Below are positions 13,306 through 24,467 of a DNA stretch of 64,000 bases, piece after piece. Each line of letters starts with the position of its first letter. Within the stretch, counting starts at the first letter, position 1. Position numbers and translations under genes: made by a program. The DNA is from Paralvinella palmiformis (lineage: Eukaryota; Annelida; Polychaeta; Terebellida; Alvinellidae). Below the pieces are notes generated by a model, which was given only the letters and a program-made list of their open reading frames with translations, was not told the DNA's origin and ran no database searches. The DNA is taken from positions 83,767 through 147,766 of the forward strand of contig JAODUP010000931.1 in assembly GCA_025642065.1 (NCBI GenBank), read 5' to 3'.

Positions 13306-13690
13306 TGATAGACAATTATTTATATTTAAACAGGTTGACAAGCCAATTCAAAGTTCGCAATTTATCATAAGTCACGATGCCATTTGAAATGACATGTGTT
13401 ATATTTTGTTCCATTTACGATTGCAATAATCACAACGGTCGTTCGACTGACTGACAATTTAAATTACCAACATCGTAATTTCGTTATAACCAGTTCGAAT
13501 TATATTGATTTAATGCAGCTGGGACCGAAAATTCACGTCGTTTTAAGCAAGTTTTCGTTATGTAAATTTCGTAATATACACAGTTTCTTTACTGTGGAAG
13601 TGAATGGACGATTGGCAGGACCAGCTAACCACTTTAACCACTTTAAGATACCATTTTGCGATATCCTAGTTATTTATAAACAACCTTTTC
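13306..13690. other. Anonymous stretch with an unsupported 123-codon frame
   Basis: A plus-strand frame from 13396 stays open into the following (AT)n tract. Its residues match no family I know, and the last quarter is only Tyr-Ile from the microsatellite. I do not call it a gene. Confidence 0.4.
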
Positions 13691-13692
13691 TT

Positions 13693-13693
13693 T

Positions 13694-13752
<59 letters not shown>
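13693..13752. repeat. (AT)n microsatellite
   Basis: About 29 pure AT units. Confidence 0.95.
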
Positions 13753-13755
<3 letters not shown>

Positions 13756-14479
13756 GTATTTGTATAAGTCAAATTTAGTACATAGTTCAGCATTTATCTT
13801 AATTTTAAGCTCGTACTGAACAGCTTTTAATGTGTATTATTCTCAGTTGTAAATATCTATCTGAGAAATGTATACAAAAGATTTGACACAACGTTTTTAT
13901 GACATAACAAATAAATGTGTCATGACCTTTAATCCATAGATACAATAAAAACAAGAAATAATCTCAGATAAGCAGATTACACAGGACTCGGTTCGACAAA
14001 TCACCTTATCTTATCTCCTCATATTTCCTTACGGTTCTGCCTCCTCCAATCAAAACATCCTTTTTTAGAGTTTTCTTTCATAAGATAATCTTTATTCTTA
14101 TAACATAATAATACGCAGAACCACGAAGGCTTTTAGTAACCACACTGACGTTTGGGTTTATCTTTCTCATTCCAGCTAACAGTAAATATTGATTAGCATT
14201 CATCTTTTTCCATTCCAAACGACAATAGATATAAGATTCTGTCATTTACAACTACGGTTTAATGATTTGTTTGTTTGTATGTTTTGTCTAACAGTTGATA
14301 GTTAATTGTTTGATTAATATTTATGAATTTATATCAAACAGTATATGATGTGAATAAGAAGTACACGAAACTATTTGTGTCAATTAATGAATAAATTATT
14401 CATTGAATAAATAATTTCGATTATAATAATAAAATAAAGATACAATGTGTTTTAGTAATTATAAGCAAGAACATATCTG
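13753..14479. other. Anonymous AT-rich DNA
   Basis: No gene or named element is visible. Confidence 0.55.
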
Positions 14480-14536
14480 GAGTGCATAAAGGTAATATTT
14501 ATATGTAATATATATATATATATATATATATGTGTG

Positions 14537-14613
<77 letters not shown>

Positions 14614-14815
14614 AAGTGTACTGAAATGTTGAAAGACTGTATTGGTTATGATAAATGGTCAATAGGTGTTTCATTTAGATTCGGGATTGGTTTCACGTGG
14701 CACAACTATTCGAGATCCTACTCGAGATCGACATGAGATGATGTTGAAGCTGAAGTCTTTTATTGGCGGATGAAATCTATATAAGCTACGCGTATTACTG
14801 AACTAGTACCTAATT
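14480..14815 (+). repeat. Dispersed repeat Q, copy 3, with internal microsatellite expansion
   Basis: Same family as 3520-3785 and 8125-8352. After 'AATATTTATATGTAATA' it carries an (AT)n(GT)n array where the other copies have only about 25 bp of mixed TATATGTGGTATATG. The match then resumes with 'AGATATAAAGTG.ACTGAAATG', 'GGGATTGGTTTCACGTGGCAC', GACATGAGATGATGTTGAAG and GGCGGATGAAATCTATATAA. This is the only copy in which the array has grown. Confidence 0.6.
14509..14607. repeat. (AT)n(GT)n microsatellite inside repeat Q
   Basis: A short AT run is followed by about 36 GT units with one TTG interruption near 14538. Confidence 0.95.
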
Positions 14816-14964
14816 AATTGGAAGCCGATCATTCACTTACGTTACTGTGAATGTATTCAGAATAACATGATTAAAATCCTTCCCGGAGCTACACTATTTC
14901 TGAATATGAATGCATTCAAACTTTGACCTTTTTACAAACCTGAAATTCAAAAGTGTTATGTAGG

Positions 14965-15420
14965 TATGAAGGCGCTGTATAACCGGATACATTACCTACT
15001 TGGTTTATATAATACGTGATTTATCCGACAGTTTTGTTTTTAATTATTACTTAAATGTGAATTATTCTGACATTTTACATTATTTTTTTGTTCACGTTTT
15101 ACCCACTTTCGTTCTGCAGATAATGGCGAGATATACCATAAATCCCCAGATTTAGTCATCAAAACCCAATGTTTTACCTTTATCGATGGAGGATTTGTTT
15201 ACGATACCTGAGTACGAATTAACATTCCCCTATCACCTATTTGATGCATTTGATATATTTTGTCCTAAATCTGCTTGAAGATATGTGTTCAGAAGTGACG
15301 ATACTCATTTGTTTAGCAAACGCCCCAAAAATAAATAACCAAATCGCTCACTCGCTTTTGGTTTATATTTGACATTTTTAGCTGAAACATCTGCTGTATT
15401 ATTATCATATAATAGTTTCA
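14965..15420 (+). repeat. Downstream blocks of repeat Q copy 3
   Basis: 14965-15090 matches 7145-7260. 15305-15420 matches 4060-4170. The two matching blocks lie apart in the other copies, so this region may show the fuller ancestral order. Confidence 0.45.
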
Positions 15421-16734
15421 TCATGAGTGTAAAGACCAGAAGACCATTCGTTTAACAGCTGGTAACAACCATATGAATAACAGAAGCCACTGAACAAAAT
15501 CCCTGTTAAACAGCATCCGTTATTTAGTGACTAATGAAAGGTTAAAGCTCGAATTTAGGGAGGATCTATTTCGTGGAGGAATTGGTGTATTGCAATTATC
15601 TGATAGTATGAGGGAAACATTGTTCGGTAATGCTGCTTCATGAACAAGATGAAAGAAAGTAAGCAGGGAAGTGAGAGAGAGGGTATGAGAGGAGACACTA
15701 TCATAATCCTTGAAGCATTCTAATGAATCGATGATATCCATAGGTGAAGATACGTTAGCGAAATAACAGTTTACGTTTGTAATCCATGATTACTATTTCA
15801 GGCAAACAATGTTTCAAAGTTTAGGACTTAGGCCATAATTAATCTTTCCTATTGGCATTATTCAACGATATATCTTCAGCTCTGTTTCGAGATGATTCCC
15901 ACGAAAGGCGCATGCAATAGTTGTCATAAACACTATACGGCTGAGAGCATCAGGCCTCAAACCATCAATCAGACATACATCTCCATAAATCTATGCCAGC
16001 TTAAATGTACATACATGAAACTAAACATGTATAAATATAATCGCACATAACTCTAACCATACATAAGGCTACCCAATCAGCAATCTGTGGATATATATAG
16101 CCCTATGTATAAATGATCCTGAAATAATGACACTAGGTTTAACCTATTGATCAGCCTGTCATCCAGAGACAATTTGCTTCTCCTAAATTGCAAAATGTTA
16201 AATAAGTGAAAGTACTTACGTGCACGAGGATGAATCACATCATTTGACGTTATATATCACAGTAATCAATACAGATATGTGGTTCAGTGATAACCTAATA
16301 CATAAATAAGATAACTACTTCGATATTATAGTTTACAAAAACTTCCTGTTGATCAAAGGAAACTCCTACATAACATTTCGACACCACATATTCTGACCTC
16401 AGTTTTATTTGGGTTTCAAAAGCACAATAGTTATACATGTAAAATTCTTACGGGCAATTATGGACGCCTGTTGCAGTAAATATTAAACCAAATCCCCCGA
16501 TGAATCGTCAAGTTGACTGGTAGACAATATTACCAAACAATTGTTAAGAAATAGGTGTCATAGATAGTAGCAAATTAAGCTAATTCCGATTATAATCCTT
16601 CCTATATTTCTTGTTCAAGCCAAAATATATCAAACAAATGTTCTAGCAGATGAAAACAAATGATTGGTCGTCGTCCCGGGCAGAATATAAAAGTTTTGGG
16701 AATACCTTCTTGTTTCTCGTAAGATGGATTTTAC
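15421..16734. other. Anonymous DNA, no gene seen
   Basis: Short unsupported frames only; the minus-strand frame at 15520-15741 matches no known family. Confidence 0.5.
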
Positions 16735-16835
16735 TTTCACTCTATAACCTACAGCAGAGGGCCATAAAGTCAACAATTTAAAGTGTTAATCTTGTTGAGT
16801 TTAGCTCTTGGATTGTTCTGCTAATAGATGGGATT
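16735..16835 (+). repeat. Dispersed duplication R, copy 2, left fragment
   Basis: Corresponds to about 8380-8500: shared 'CTATAACCTACAG.AGA', 'CAACAAATT/CAACAATTT' and GTTAATCTTGTTGAGTT. Confidence 0.5.
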
Positions 16836-18314
16836 ATTTATATGAGGAAAGTTAACATTCATCATTCGAGACCGATGACGCTGTGTAATAATGACTGTCG
16901 GGCTGCAAGACAGATGTTATGGCAATAAACAAACAAAACAAAAAACTATCTGCTAAAGAACAGTATGAATTCAAACATTAGGAAAATATGATTATCTTAA
17001 ATAGTTAAGTTTTAATATAAGTCTCTTAATTGTTCTAACAAAATAATAAAACTGTCGTTGTTTAAAACGATCTGATTCAGACCTTCCGATATGGCTAATG
17101 ACCATTCATTTTTCCAACGCCTGTCTGAGCTACAACTTTTCACTCGTGCACTATGGTAATAAATATTACCTATTAAAATTAAGGGATAGTTAATTTGAAA
17201 TTACAGTCATGCATGCAATCAATTATAAAGTTCACAGTTTATTTGTGCCGAACAAATGACATGTTATTGAAAATAAATCATCAGGTTGGTAACTGTAATA
17301 GACTTGTTATCAATATAAGAAACTGATTCTGATCTCCGTGACCTCACAGTTGGTAAAAACAATGTTTTTTTAATCATATGGCTCAGCGAGCCCTGTGAAA
17401 TGTTATAACCGCAAATGGACGTTCGTTAGATGGCGCAGTCGTTGAAGAAATAGTTTATTAAATGCTACTTATATTATTCTTTCCTTCAATAGCATTTAAA
17501 CTATTGTTGTTTTGTATGGAACTTGTGAAGTAAACACGATATAATAATAACATATACTAATTTATAAAACTGCATGACATTTGATATAAAATGCAAATCT
17601 ATTATTACGAATGACGTTTAATAAATAATTGTCTTAAACAGCAATGTTTATCGCGAGCCAGTTATATTTATAATACTCGTCTCAAACATAGTATGTAAAG
17701 TGGTGCACTAAATCAGTGAATCAATATATAAAAATGGTAATTACCTAATAATCTTTATATCTAATTACTGGGAATATTTTTATCAATATATACGAATTTG
17801 TCAATAATTTTAAAGACTACTTGTATTCTTTAATAATACTCAAACCAATATATATAGTAAACACCTTTTTCATGTATTCAAAGTCAATTTACTTTAAATA
17901 CTATTATTTTATTTTATAACATGAATTATCTAAACAAAGTTATCTTTAAAGAATCTATTATTATTACTTATGCTAATATTTCGGTGTCTAGTATATGGCA
18001 GTTCTGATGAACAAATCTCGGAGTGTGGATTGACTAAGGTTAATCTATAAAAAAAATTACGCTGTCTGATATTGAAGTGTATTTCATCCAACACGTTAAT
18101 CCGTGTGAATTATGCAATATACTCATGATACATATGTATTCTTGAAATCACAAACGTGTAGTAGGAAAGAGAACAGTACGTCCATCAAATTAAGCAATTA
18201 TCAGTGTTGTCTTCATCGGTGAAATAAAATATTGATATTAATTTTGTTATTCCATTTAAGATCTAAGAATATATCCCATTAATGATCGTATTAGTTGATT
18301 ACAGAGAACCGATG
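16836..18314. other. Extra DNA inside duplication R copy 2, origin unknown
   Basis: This stretch has no counterpart at 8500-8550 in copy 1. It begins with a slightly GC-richer segment (GACTGTCGGGCTGCAAGACAG, then ATGTTATGGCAATAAACAAACAAAAC near 16890-16945). That segment looks like the 3' end of a retroelement ending in an A-rich tail, but I cannot name it. The rest is anonymous. Confidence 0.35.
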
Positions 18315-19085
18315 ATACTAGATTAAAAGGATTACAGAATGGTACCTTAATGGGTGTAATTTGTTAAATGGAATACGTTGGCACTTTCATTAATCATTCT
18401 AGTTTTAACTCATTGTTATCAATCAGTTTATAATGTACAGACGTTCATCTTTCTTGGATCTATTTAGTCTTTCAGTTAACTCGATTCTCTACGAAATCCA
18501 TACAAATGTGTGCCAATGTAACTGATATCCGACGATGTGCTGACACAGAGAAACAAAGCTCAGGATGATCAAAACCATCCTGGTCTGAATGTTAACAAAA
18601 TCAATCCCTTCGAAGAATAGTGATAGTTTCCGTTCAGTGAATATCAATCTGGTGTAATTTGTATTTTTATCTTTAAAAGCTGAGTATTCTTTCAGTTAAT
18701 AGACTTCTATATCTACTGCTAAGACCCTGGTAAAAATTTATTGTTAATTGTGCCACAAAAGTGGTGTTTCTGGTATACATTATTGCACCACATTTAGTCC
18801 ACATTTGTACCCCGAGACCGTTAGGTGTCTGATTGGAGTGCATGAACCCCCGATTTAAATGAGTCTCAACTAAAGCAAATAGTTATAATTGAAAAAAAAA
18901 TCCACATGCAATAAAACAATATTTCAGTTTAATATTGCAAATAATTACATTGCGCTATGGACAGCAGATATCCTTACCCAATATTCTATTCACAAAGCTA
19001 ATTTTAGAAACCTACATTACACAAAAAGAGTTCATTTGCCTGACGCATGACACAGCATTGTTGTTAGTTTCTTCACTTTTCTAAA
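18315..19085 (+). repeat. Dispersed duplication R, copy 2, main part
   Basis: Collinear with about 8560-9250. Shared blocks include 'CCTTAATGGGTGTAATTTGT', 'ATCATTCTAGTTTTAA', CTTGGATCTATTTAG, 'TTAACAAAATCAAT', 'CGTTAGGTGTC.GATTGG' and GCCTGACGCATGAC. It is followed by SINE family 1 at 19372, just as copy 1 is followed by one at 9387. Confidence 0.55.
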
Positions 19086-19369
19086 GGATTTTTATTTTTA
19101 ATAATGCCAATGGTTTATTATAGATTGCTACTGTTAATGTACACATTACGATCTTCCCTTCTACACATAGCGAGTACTCATTGTGTAGCTGTCTTTCATT
19201 GTGGTATTTGTATCAGATTTAACTAATTAATAAGAGACATGTTACACACAGCATAATAGTATTCGCGATCAATAATATGTTCATCCAATCAAATAACGTA
19301 TCTGCTGACCATCCTAGGTCTATAATATAAGATGGTTAGCGCGCTCGCATCTTTATGAACGGCTATAGC

Positions 19370-19371
<2 letters not shown>

Positions 19372-19407
<36 letters not shown>

Positions 19408-19715
19408 CTGACGTTTATATAACGCTCCATCCAGCTAGATACCTGCTCCAAAGCACTTTACAGTATTATTATCCCTGACTCGGGTCTGTGGCAATCCAAC
19501 ACACATTTCCACTCACACGTGACCATACAAAGGTTGCTGCTATTATAGGCGCGAGGTGTTAAACAGACATATAACCATCACATCCAGTCGGGTACTCATG
19601 TCTAACTCACTGAACCAAACTCCACATAACATCATTGCAACTCCGAAGCCTCGAAGCCGCAACCCTTCGGCTATGAATCCTACGCTCTAAGTAACTGCTT
19701 CATCACTGCTCGACA
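19372..19715 (-). mobile_element. tRNA-derived SINE, family 1, copy C
   Basis: Minus-strand copy with an (AAT)n tail at 19372-19406 and the head at the right end. The body matches copy A, with CTCACTGAACCAAACTCCAC, ACATCATTGCAACTC and a CTTCGGCTATGAATCCTACG region. The B-box region (19648-19665) has lost the TTCGA core. It keeps the tail motif GCGTTATATAAACGTCAGG, close to copy A. Confidence 0.78.
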
Positions 19716-20312
19716 ATACAGTCTAGTCATCATGGTCAATATGTTGACTTTATCATTGAGTTTATGTATTCACAAATTTGCCTATAAACCTCCAACGGGA
19801 TATTTGAACAACAGACATTATTTATCTGTAGAATCAACTTTGAAAAATGAGTTTTATAACATATTTGAACTTTTCAACAAAACCACTTTTTATTTACAAT
19901 AACTAATTTAATAACCAACGTTACTCTGCTAATCCCAATCTTCCCAGTGTGGTGGAGGGGTCGTTTCGAATACACTGAAAAGCGAAATAAACTGAGTGTG
20001 TGTTAAATGAGATCTAGACCTTTGTTAGGTAATGAAATATCCCAAATTACCATATGAAGAAAAAACAACATTAAAATATATCCTACAGGCTAAAAATGTT
20101 AATTAACGATAAACGGATTTTGTGCATACATTTCGAGTAAAACTCTTAAAGTCATCAACATATACTGGAATTGGCATACATCAGCTGTTACCGATTGCAT
20201 GTTACCAGATCAATGGCCGTGAGGATAAATGCCGGATAACATATCTGTATTTTTTAATTTAGCAATCGGTATTCAGGTTTTCTGGATTGGTGAATAACAA
20301 AGTAACCCAAAT
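19716..20312. other. Anonymous DNA
   Basis: No gene or named repeat recognised. Confidence 0.5.
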
Positions 20313-20643
20313 GGTTTATCTAGGTCAAGGTAATGAAAACAAACGATATGACCGTCAACATTTTCACGTACAAACACATCCGTAATCTGAGCCAATAGCA
20401 TGTATACCGGCAATATCATCGGAATAAGTGGCTAGCGATCACGCTTCGAATTATACTACTGCCATAATATATGTCCTGGTCAAATACATTAAGACTCTAC
20501 ACAGTTAGTGTGTTTGCCAAAGGCTAATTAAGGGGGACGTTGGCCAGAGACCTGCAGCTTCCCGATTTAAATCCCAGCTATAGTATGTCTAAATGATGTT
20601 TTATCTAACACATTACCATTTTATGCTTTGGCCTTTAGTTACG
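20313..20643 (+). repeat. Repeat S copy 2, possible tRNA-derived SINE
   Basis: Plus-strand partner of 4722-5062. The tRNA-like part is at about 20511-20582: A-box-like AGGCTAATTAAGG at 20521-20533 and B-box-like CGATTTAAATCCC at 20563-20575. Blocks upstream of the head (GAGCCAATAGCATGTATA, 'CTACTGCCATAATATATGTC') also match copy 1. The repeat therefore extends well to the 5' side of the tRNA-like part, which is unusual for a simple SINE. Confidence 0.5.
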
Positions 20644-20826
20644 GGCACAAACAACAGCCACATTTGTTGTTTCTCAGTTGTAAATATATACTTTGAACAT
20701 GGTACATTATCTATCTGAATCACAGAATCTGCCGTGTCAAGGTGTTAATTGTTTTGAATTACAATGAAACATTTATTATTGGATAACTGAATACTATATT
20801 CTAGACATGTAATGATACTAATACCA

Positions 20827-20875
20827 ATAATAATAAAAATAAAAATAATAATAATAATAATACTATTACTACTAC

Positions 20876-20909
<34 letters not shown>

Positions 20910-20911
20910 CA
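20827..20911. repeat. Degenerate (AAT)n tract
   Basis: AAT units interrupted by AAAATAAAA, TACTATTACTACTACTAAT and TAATACTAAT. It could be the remains of a LINE or SINE tail but no body is seen beside it. Confidence 0.85.
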
Positions 20912-20954
20912 TAAAATACACTATATTTGTAAAGATATTGCTGTTAATATCCAT

Positions 20955-21367
20955 ATTTCAAGTATCTTTCACTCAACTTTTGTAATATCATCCAGATGCA
21001 CTAACGCATTTTTATAACATAACATAGACTCTCGGTGTTTATGATAATTTAATAATAAATAATCAAAAGTAGCGTAAGTCATCTACATTGAAAAATAATA
21101 AAAAGAAAAGGTTTAGAAAGGTGATCTTTGTATTCCCATATGCTATATTTGTTTGTATCTGTCGTTATGTTTCCATCAATATGTCAGCCTAATCTGTCTC
21201 TATTAGTGTATATCCTTTAATGTAACAGTCTAAATTTGTAAAATATTAAACACTTTAATTGATTTTGAAATTCATAAATTAATATATATCATCAGTATTT
21301 ATCGGACTTAATGTGAACTAATCAGTACCATATCTCCAAAACGGAATATCAATAATCAGATTGCTAG
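20955..21367. other. Anonymous AT-rich DNA
   Basis: No gene or repeat recognised. Confidence 0.5.
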
Positions 21368-21607
21368 ACGTTGGCACAACAAATCCTTTAGAAATAGGTC
21401 TTGTTTGTCCACTTTGAAGAAAACACCTTCTCCGTAGAATCTAATTTCACTAAGTGGGCTGAGACATGTTATAGCATAACCGTTTCTGTAATAAACAATC
21501 GGCAAATTCATTTAACACTGGCAGCTATTTCCCAAACAAATTATGGTCACTACAAAATTACTTCGTTAAATTATCTTCATGCTAGCAGAAAAAGAGGAAT
21601 GTTTAAA
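21368..21607 (+). pseudogene. Possible immunoglobulin-like domain remnant
   Basis: Two plus-strand frames, joined by a frameshift near 21410, give TNPLEIGLVCPL and then a segment ending in IHLTLAAISQTNYGHYKI. The order resembles an Ig fold: strand B with a Cys (LVCPL), a Trp in about the strand C position (TKWAE), strand E (IHLTLAAIS) and a strand F Y-x-x-Y-G-x-Y style motif (TNYGHYK). The second Cys, normally two residues after the last Tyr, is absent. No good splice sites flank it; there is only a weak AG at 21396-21397. If real it is an isolated broken exon of a cell-surface protein. The alternative is a chance resemblance, because the match is short. Confidence 0.3.
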
Positions 21608-22566
21608 TAATGATTTTGTTGTTACGGTTTGTTTTTATTGATGCTTCATTATTTCAATAAAAATAAATTCATTCAGTAAATTACCTAAGTACATAGTGAT
21701 TATGTTAGAAATATCTATTTAATAATTATAGCCTTGCTAATGGCAATATAAACTATTAAAATAACCTATCAGTGTAAGGCTGTTTCCCAATCAGTAAGAG
21801 CTTCTATTTAGTACAATGGTCGTGGTTTATTATAAAATATTAATTAAACACCACCTCACATAATAGGTGAATAGTGGTAATGTTGTTTTGGAGGACCATG
21901 ATCAAGTAGCGTCAGGTCGTGTCTTTGAATAATTCTGCTCCAGAATGTATGTTATAAAAATCAATTGTAGAGAAACAAATACACTAAAAAGTATAGGGTC
22001 CTATTAATTATATTTATTGCACAACTATTTCACAAGTTAAACTTGATGTCTTATTGTGGGACTATTATTCTGCCTCTGACTTCAGTAATTTGTGAAAGAT
22101 GTTGCTATGGTGGTTATTGTTCGTTCGAATGCAAAAGTATTGAAAAAGATGAATATGAGTTGTGAAAAACTTCCATGGCAACATATAGCAATAATAGCCT
22201 TAATGGGTGCGATAATGTGCAATAAAATACTTCTACTCTGAGCAAGTATGTCGAAGTCCGTCACTAAAGAATTGATGTGTTATAATCACATGTTGTTAAT
22301 TACATTCATATAAATTTATTAAAAAGTGAGACTATTCCTTAAATAAAATAATTTGTGAAGAAACCACATTTTTTTAAAACCGCAATCAAAACACCTGCTT
22401 TCAAAACATCCATTATGAATAATATTGTTTGCTTTATTGCAGTATGTAGTATATTTATTTGCAACCAAAGATTACAAATTGCAGGTTAGGCCAAATAATA
22501 TGTTGGCGGAGTTTTTTTTTAAACATTAAACCAAACTCAGAGTCATAATCAAGGTAGTCATCAGAC
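21608..22566. other. Anonymous AT-rich DNA
   Basis: No gene recognised. A 46-codon plus-strand frame at about 22092-22232 has no family resemblance. Confidence 0.5.
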
Positions 22567-22680
22567 ATGGGGTCAATTCTATTTTATCAATTCCAATTCC
22601 AGTTCTACTCAAATCCATTTGGTCAATTCAAATTCAATTCAAATTCTAAATTTATCAATTCAATATTCCGTTTTTTATCG
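22567..22680. repeat. Degenerate AATTC-rich tract
   Basis: Repeated AATTC/AATTCA pieces (CAATTCCAATTCCAG, CAATTCAAATTCAATTCAAA). Together with the adjacent 13-mer repeats it resembles the subterminal repeat zones of some DNA transposons, but no terminal inverted repeat was found. Confidence 0.6.
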
Positions 22681-22717
22681 ACTCTTTTGTTGCCTAATAC
22701 CTTTTACCATAATTGCG

Positions 22718-22768
22718 TACTCGGAGTACCTACTCCGAGTACCTACTCGAAATACCTACTCCAAGTAG
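22718..22768. repeat. 13-bp tandem repeat with perfect hairpin
   Basis: Four units: TACTCGGAGTACC, TACTCCGAGTACC, TACTCGAAATACC and TACTCCAAGTAG. Units one and two form a perfect 10-bp inverted repeat (ACTCGGAGTA, CC spacer, TACTCCGAGT) at 22719-22740. Confidence 0.85.
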
Positions 22769-22987
22769 TTTACATTCCAGGTAGGATTGTCATGGAAGAA
22801 ATATCTGTGAATTGAAAAATTAAATGGTAAATTAATTTGTGGGTTTTATTATTTTTGGCCGTTCTAACATTGAACAGAGGTAAATTTTCGTAAACAGCAA
22901 TATATCTATATAGACTACACGTATGCTATATCTAGACCATTTTAATTTGTTAAACACTCACGTAGGGTGCCACAGTCGGTGTGCGTA

Positions 22988-22991
<4 letters not shown>

Positions 22992-23052
<61 letters not shown>
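22992..23052. repeat. (AT)n microsatellite
   Basis: About 30 pure AT units. Confidence 0.95.
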
Positions 23053-23056
<4 letters not shown>

Positions 23057-23351
23057 AAAGTTCTGGATCAATTTGGTTCCAGTATATTGGTAACACCATT
23101 GGTAAGTGATAATGTGGTACAAAATTGCAAAACCCCAACCACAAGGCGCTTTTAGCTAAACAGATATTTGATGATATCAAGTGGTGGATCATAATCTTGG
23201 GTGCATCCCCGTTTAATCGTGTATTTTGTATACATCAAAGATGTATGACTATTCCACTGCCCAAGATTCCTAATTGTGCCCTGTAGGAGCCTTGAAACGA
23301 ATTTGACTACTATTCATTGTTCCTAAACTGTTCATACCATATTATGCAAAG

Positions 23352-23353
<2 letters not shown>

Positions 23354-23398
<45 letters not shown>
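23354..23398. repeat. (AT)n microsatellite
   Basis: About 22 pure AT units. Confidence 0.95.
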
Positions 23399-23401
<3 letters not shown>

Positions 23402-23985
23402 CATAATTCACTGCGTTGTTTATTCGTTTGGTTTATTATAAGCTTAATATATTTAATTATTGACATCATGAAATGTCTCATTTGATTGTTCTAAAAAAGA
23501 AATAATTTAAATAAGATTACATTTATGATCCACAAATGGCGAAGAACAGCATGCATGTTATACAGTTTTAGGTTGTGACTGGTTGTTGAAAACACTATTT
23601 CTTCATAGATACTATCTGTTAAAATAAAATAATTTTATTTCTACATCTGTATTAACCGTCAAATGTTGATAAACACCACACGCAAGGACAACCAAACATG
23701 TTTTAATGAACTTTTACACATAACTTTAACACTTTTCTTTAATTGTGAAGTTGTCATTAGCCTTCGTCGTGTCAATTTGAGTTAATCAATGTTCATATAA
23801 TATAATATAATATATAAGTTTCATATGTTTTCGTATAATCATTTTATTATTTATTTAAGAGGTAAAATTCATAGTTTATAGTCGTTAACTGATTACATAT
23901 TATGACAACTTGTAATTTGAGTTTCTTTTCGACGTGTAGTTTCGCTTGTTACTTTGAAAGAGAGTTAAATTTTGGAAGACAATGC
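23399..23985. other. Anonymous AT-rich DNA
   Basis: No gene recognised; a short TATAA repeat (TATAATATAATATAATATA) is at about 23797-23816. Confidence 0.5.
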
Positions 23986-23996
23986 CCGCAATTTAT

Positions 23997-24361
23997 GCGA
24001 GCTCCGGTGGCATAGCGGTTAAGCACCCGGCACTTGGTGCCAACGGTCACAGGTTCGAACCCCGTAAGAGGTCGAAACTTTCCAGAGATTAATTTCTCGG
24101 CTCACAACATCGTGGGTGGCTGACCACGTTAAATGGCGCTGCCGTCTCCACTGAATTATTTAAAATAAAGGGGGACGTTAAAAACCCCATGAGGACGTAA
24201 AACACTCTGGCAGTGACCACCCTCAGGGTATTTCGGCTCCATCTTTCCGTACTGCTCCCCTGTGAGTGGTGGGGGAGGAGATTTCTCAACCACTCCAACA
24301 CAGAAGCTGTGCTGATTAAGCGACAGCCAGGGGATTCTCCCCGAACAACAAAATCAACCAA
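23997..24361 (+). mobile_element. Complete tRNA-derived SINE, family 2, with target-site duplication
   Basis: The tRNA-like head starts GAGCTCCGGTGGCATAG. It has an A-box-like TAGCGGTTAAGC and a canonical B box GGTTCGAACCCC near 24051-24063. The body carries CGTTAAATGGCGCTGCC, GGCAGTGACCACCCTCAG and CCTGTGAGTGGTGGGGG blocks. The 3' end is A/C-rich (ACAACAAAATCAACCAAC). A perfect 11-bp direct repeat CCGCAATTTAT flanks the element (23986-23996 and 24362-24372), marking retroposition. A truncated copy lies at 13141-13305. The intact duplication and boxes suggest that this is the youngest SINE insertion here together with the one at 60347. Confidence 0.92.
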
Positions 24362-24402
24362 CCGCAATTTATCTATATTTATTGAAATGTTTTAAATGAT
24401 AG

Positions 24403-24429
24403 AAACAACAACAACAACACACACACACA

Positions 24430-24467
<38 letters not shown>

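Noticed and set aside
13396..13690. 123-codon plus-strand frame
   Set aside because: No known family; the end is microsatellite-encoded, and composition does not differ from the flanks.
22082..22264. Open frames on both strands (60 and about 46 codons)
   Set aside because: Length is within chance expectation and neither resembles a known protein.
24000..24072. Functional tRNA gene
   Set aside because: Same reasoning: it is the 5' head of a SINE flanked by an 11-bp direct repeat.
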